A DNA stretch of 64,000 nucleotides from Bacteroidota bacterium. Its GTDB lineage: Bacteria; Bacteroidota; Ignavibacteria; UBA10030; SZUA-254. A model generated the notes under the pieces. The model saw only the letters and a list, made by a program, of their open reading frames with translations, had not been told where the DNA came from and did no database searches. Both the position numbers and the translations under genes were made by a program. Of the stretch, positions 63,905 through 64,000 are shown piece after piece (position 1 is the first letter of the stretch; the number at the start of each line of letters is the position of its first letter). The stretch covers positions 48,366 through 112,365 of the forward strand of contig JAGVIE010000050.1 of the NCBI GenBank assembly GCA_020056225.1, in the 5' to 3' direction.

Positions 63905-64000
63905 TGATCTTCCCCCTAATTTTCGGACAGAGAGAAAAGCCAGTATATTAGAGAAAAGGAGAAGTCCGAAATGGAAGCAGAACAAGTCAGAAGAAGAAGA
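63905..64000 (+). mobile_element. Left end of an IS3-family-like element, with transposase start
   Basis: From 63905 the sequence TGATCTTCCCCCTAATTTTC and the GGACAG after it resemble the terminal inverted repeats of IS3-family elements. An ATG at 63971 (preceded by AAAGGAG) opens a frame reading M-E-A-E-Q-V-R-R-R-R, as a transposase OrfA might, and runs off the window. The 93 bp between the symporter stop and this end show no gene. The right end, target duplication and OrfB lie outside, so the call rests on the terminus and the frame only. Confidence 0.5.
63971..64000 (+). CDS. Putative transposase OrfA, 5' end only
   Basis: Ten codons are visible (basic, Arg-rich) and are cut by the window edge. 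An AAAGGAG site lies 9 nt upstream. The inverted repeat TTCGGAC (63922-63928)/GTCCGAA (63964-63970) ends at the ATG and could pair over the ribosome-binding site in read-through transcripts. Confidence 0.4.
   Translation, partial: MEAEQVRRRR

Overview
The window looks like a chromosomal segment of a Gram-negative bacterium of the Bacteroidota/Chlorobiota/Ignavibacteriota group, most likely Ignavibacteria or a close relative. The evidence is a fused LpxC-FabZ gene, a full lipid A/BamA/Skp operon, three-subunit SdhCAB of the b558 type, and four secreted proteins ending in type IX secretion (T9SS) sorting tails of the style NYPNPFNP...GVYFYRL...KKMLLVR. The 14 promoters I could pick out are all sigma70-like (TTGnnn, 16-17 bp, TAnnnT). 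None shows the TAnnTTTG box of core Bacteroidota. These placements are inference; no phylogeny was run.

Layout. 1-650: the 3' end of a type I-C CRISPR-Cas locus (cas2 tail, leader, two repeats with one spacer). 650-10,220: a GT4 glycosyltransferase, then a tight run of patatin/POTRA/beta-barrel protein, archease, RtcB RNA ligase and an AddA-like helicase-nuclease. 10,223-10,543: a gene-free stretch with two perfect DnaA boxes and a promoter. 10,544-12,961: a hybrid histidine kinase. 12,974-24,844: four T9SS cargo proteins (Asp-box type, lamin-tail/phospholipase D, FN3, YCF48-repeat). 25,027-28,827: an exported HExxH metalloprotein of unknown family, a single-domain response regulator and a DUF1624-like membrane protein.

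28,824-38,946, minus strand: one ten-gene envelope operon read in the order uppS, bamA, two OmpH/Skp genes, lpxD, lpxC-fabZ, lpxA, a lipoate/octanoate transferase, panB and surE. 39,157-42,187: ybaB, recR, two small lipoproteins and ftsX. 42,441-45,810: sdhC-sdhA-sdhB, closed by a terminator. 45,904-52,285: a TPR-like protein with a degenerate receiver, divergent from a HAMP kinase that leads into two unknown proteins and a GT39-TPR glycosyltransferase. 52,375-54,213: a small conserved protein, a HAD phosphatase, acpS and a MerR regulator. 54,299: tRNA-Pro(GGG). 54,512-63,810: a hybrid kinase, a RodZ-like protein, ligA, a GT9-like half protein, a STAS protein and two sodium:solute symporters. 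The right edge enters what looks like an IS3-family element.

Most of the window is housekeeping: envelope biogenesis, respiration, DNA repair and signalling. The parts that most deserve follow-up are the paired DnaA boxes, the receiver that has lost its phospho-acceptor Asp and conserved Lys, the AddA-like nuclease with an apparent Fe-S cysteine set and no AddB beside it, the secreted metalloprotein, and the kinase/unknown/unknown/GT39 set. I saw no clearly new defence or mobile system. The CRISPR locus is cut by the window edge.
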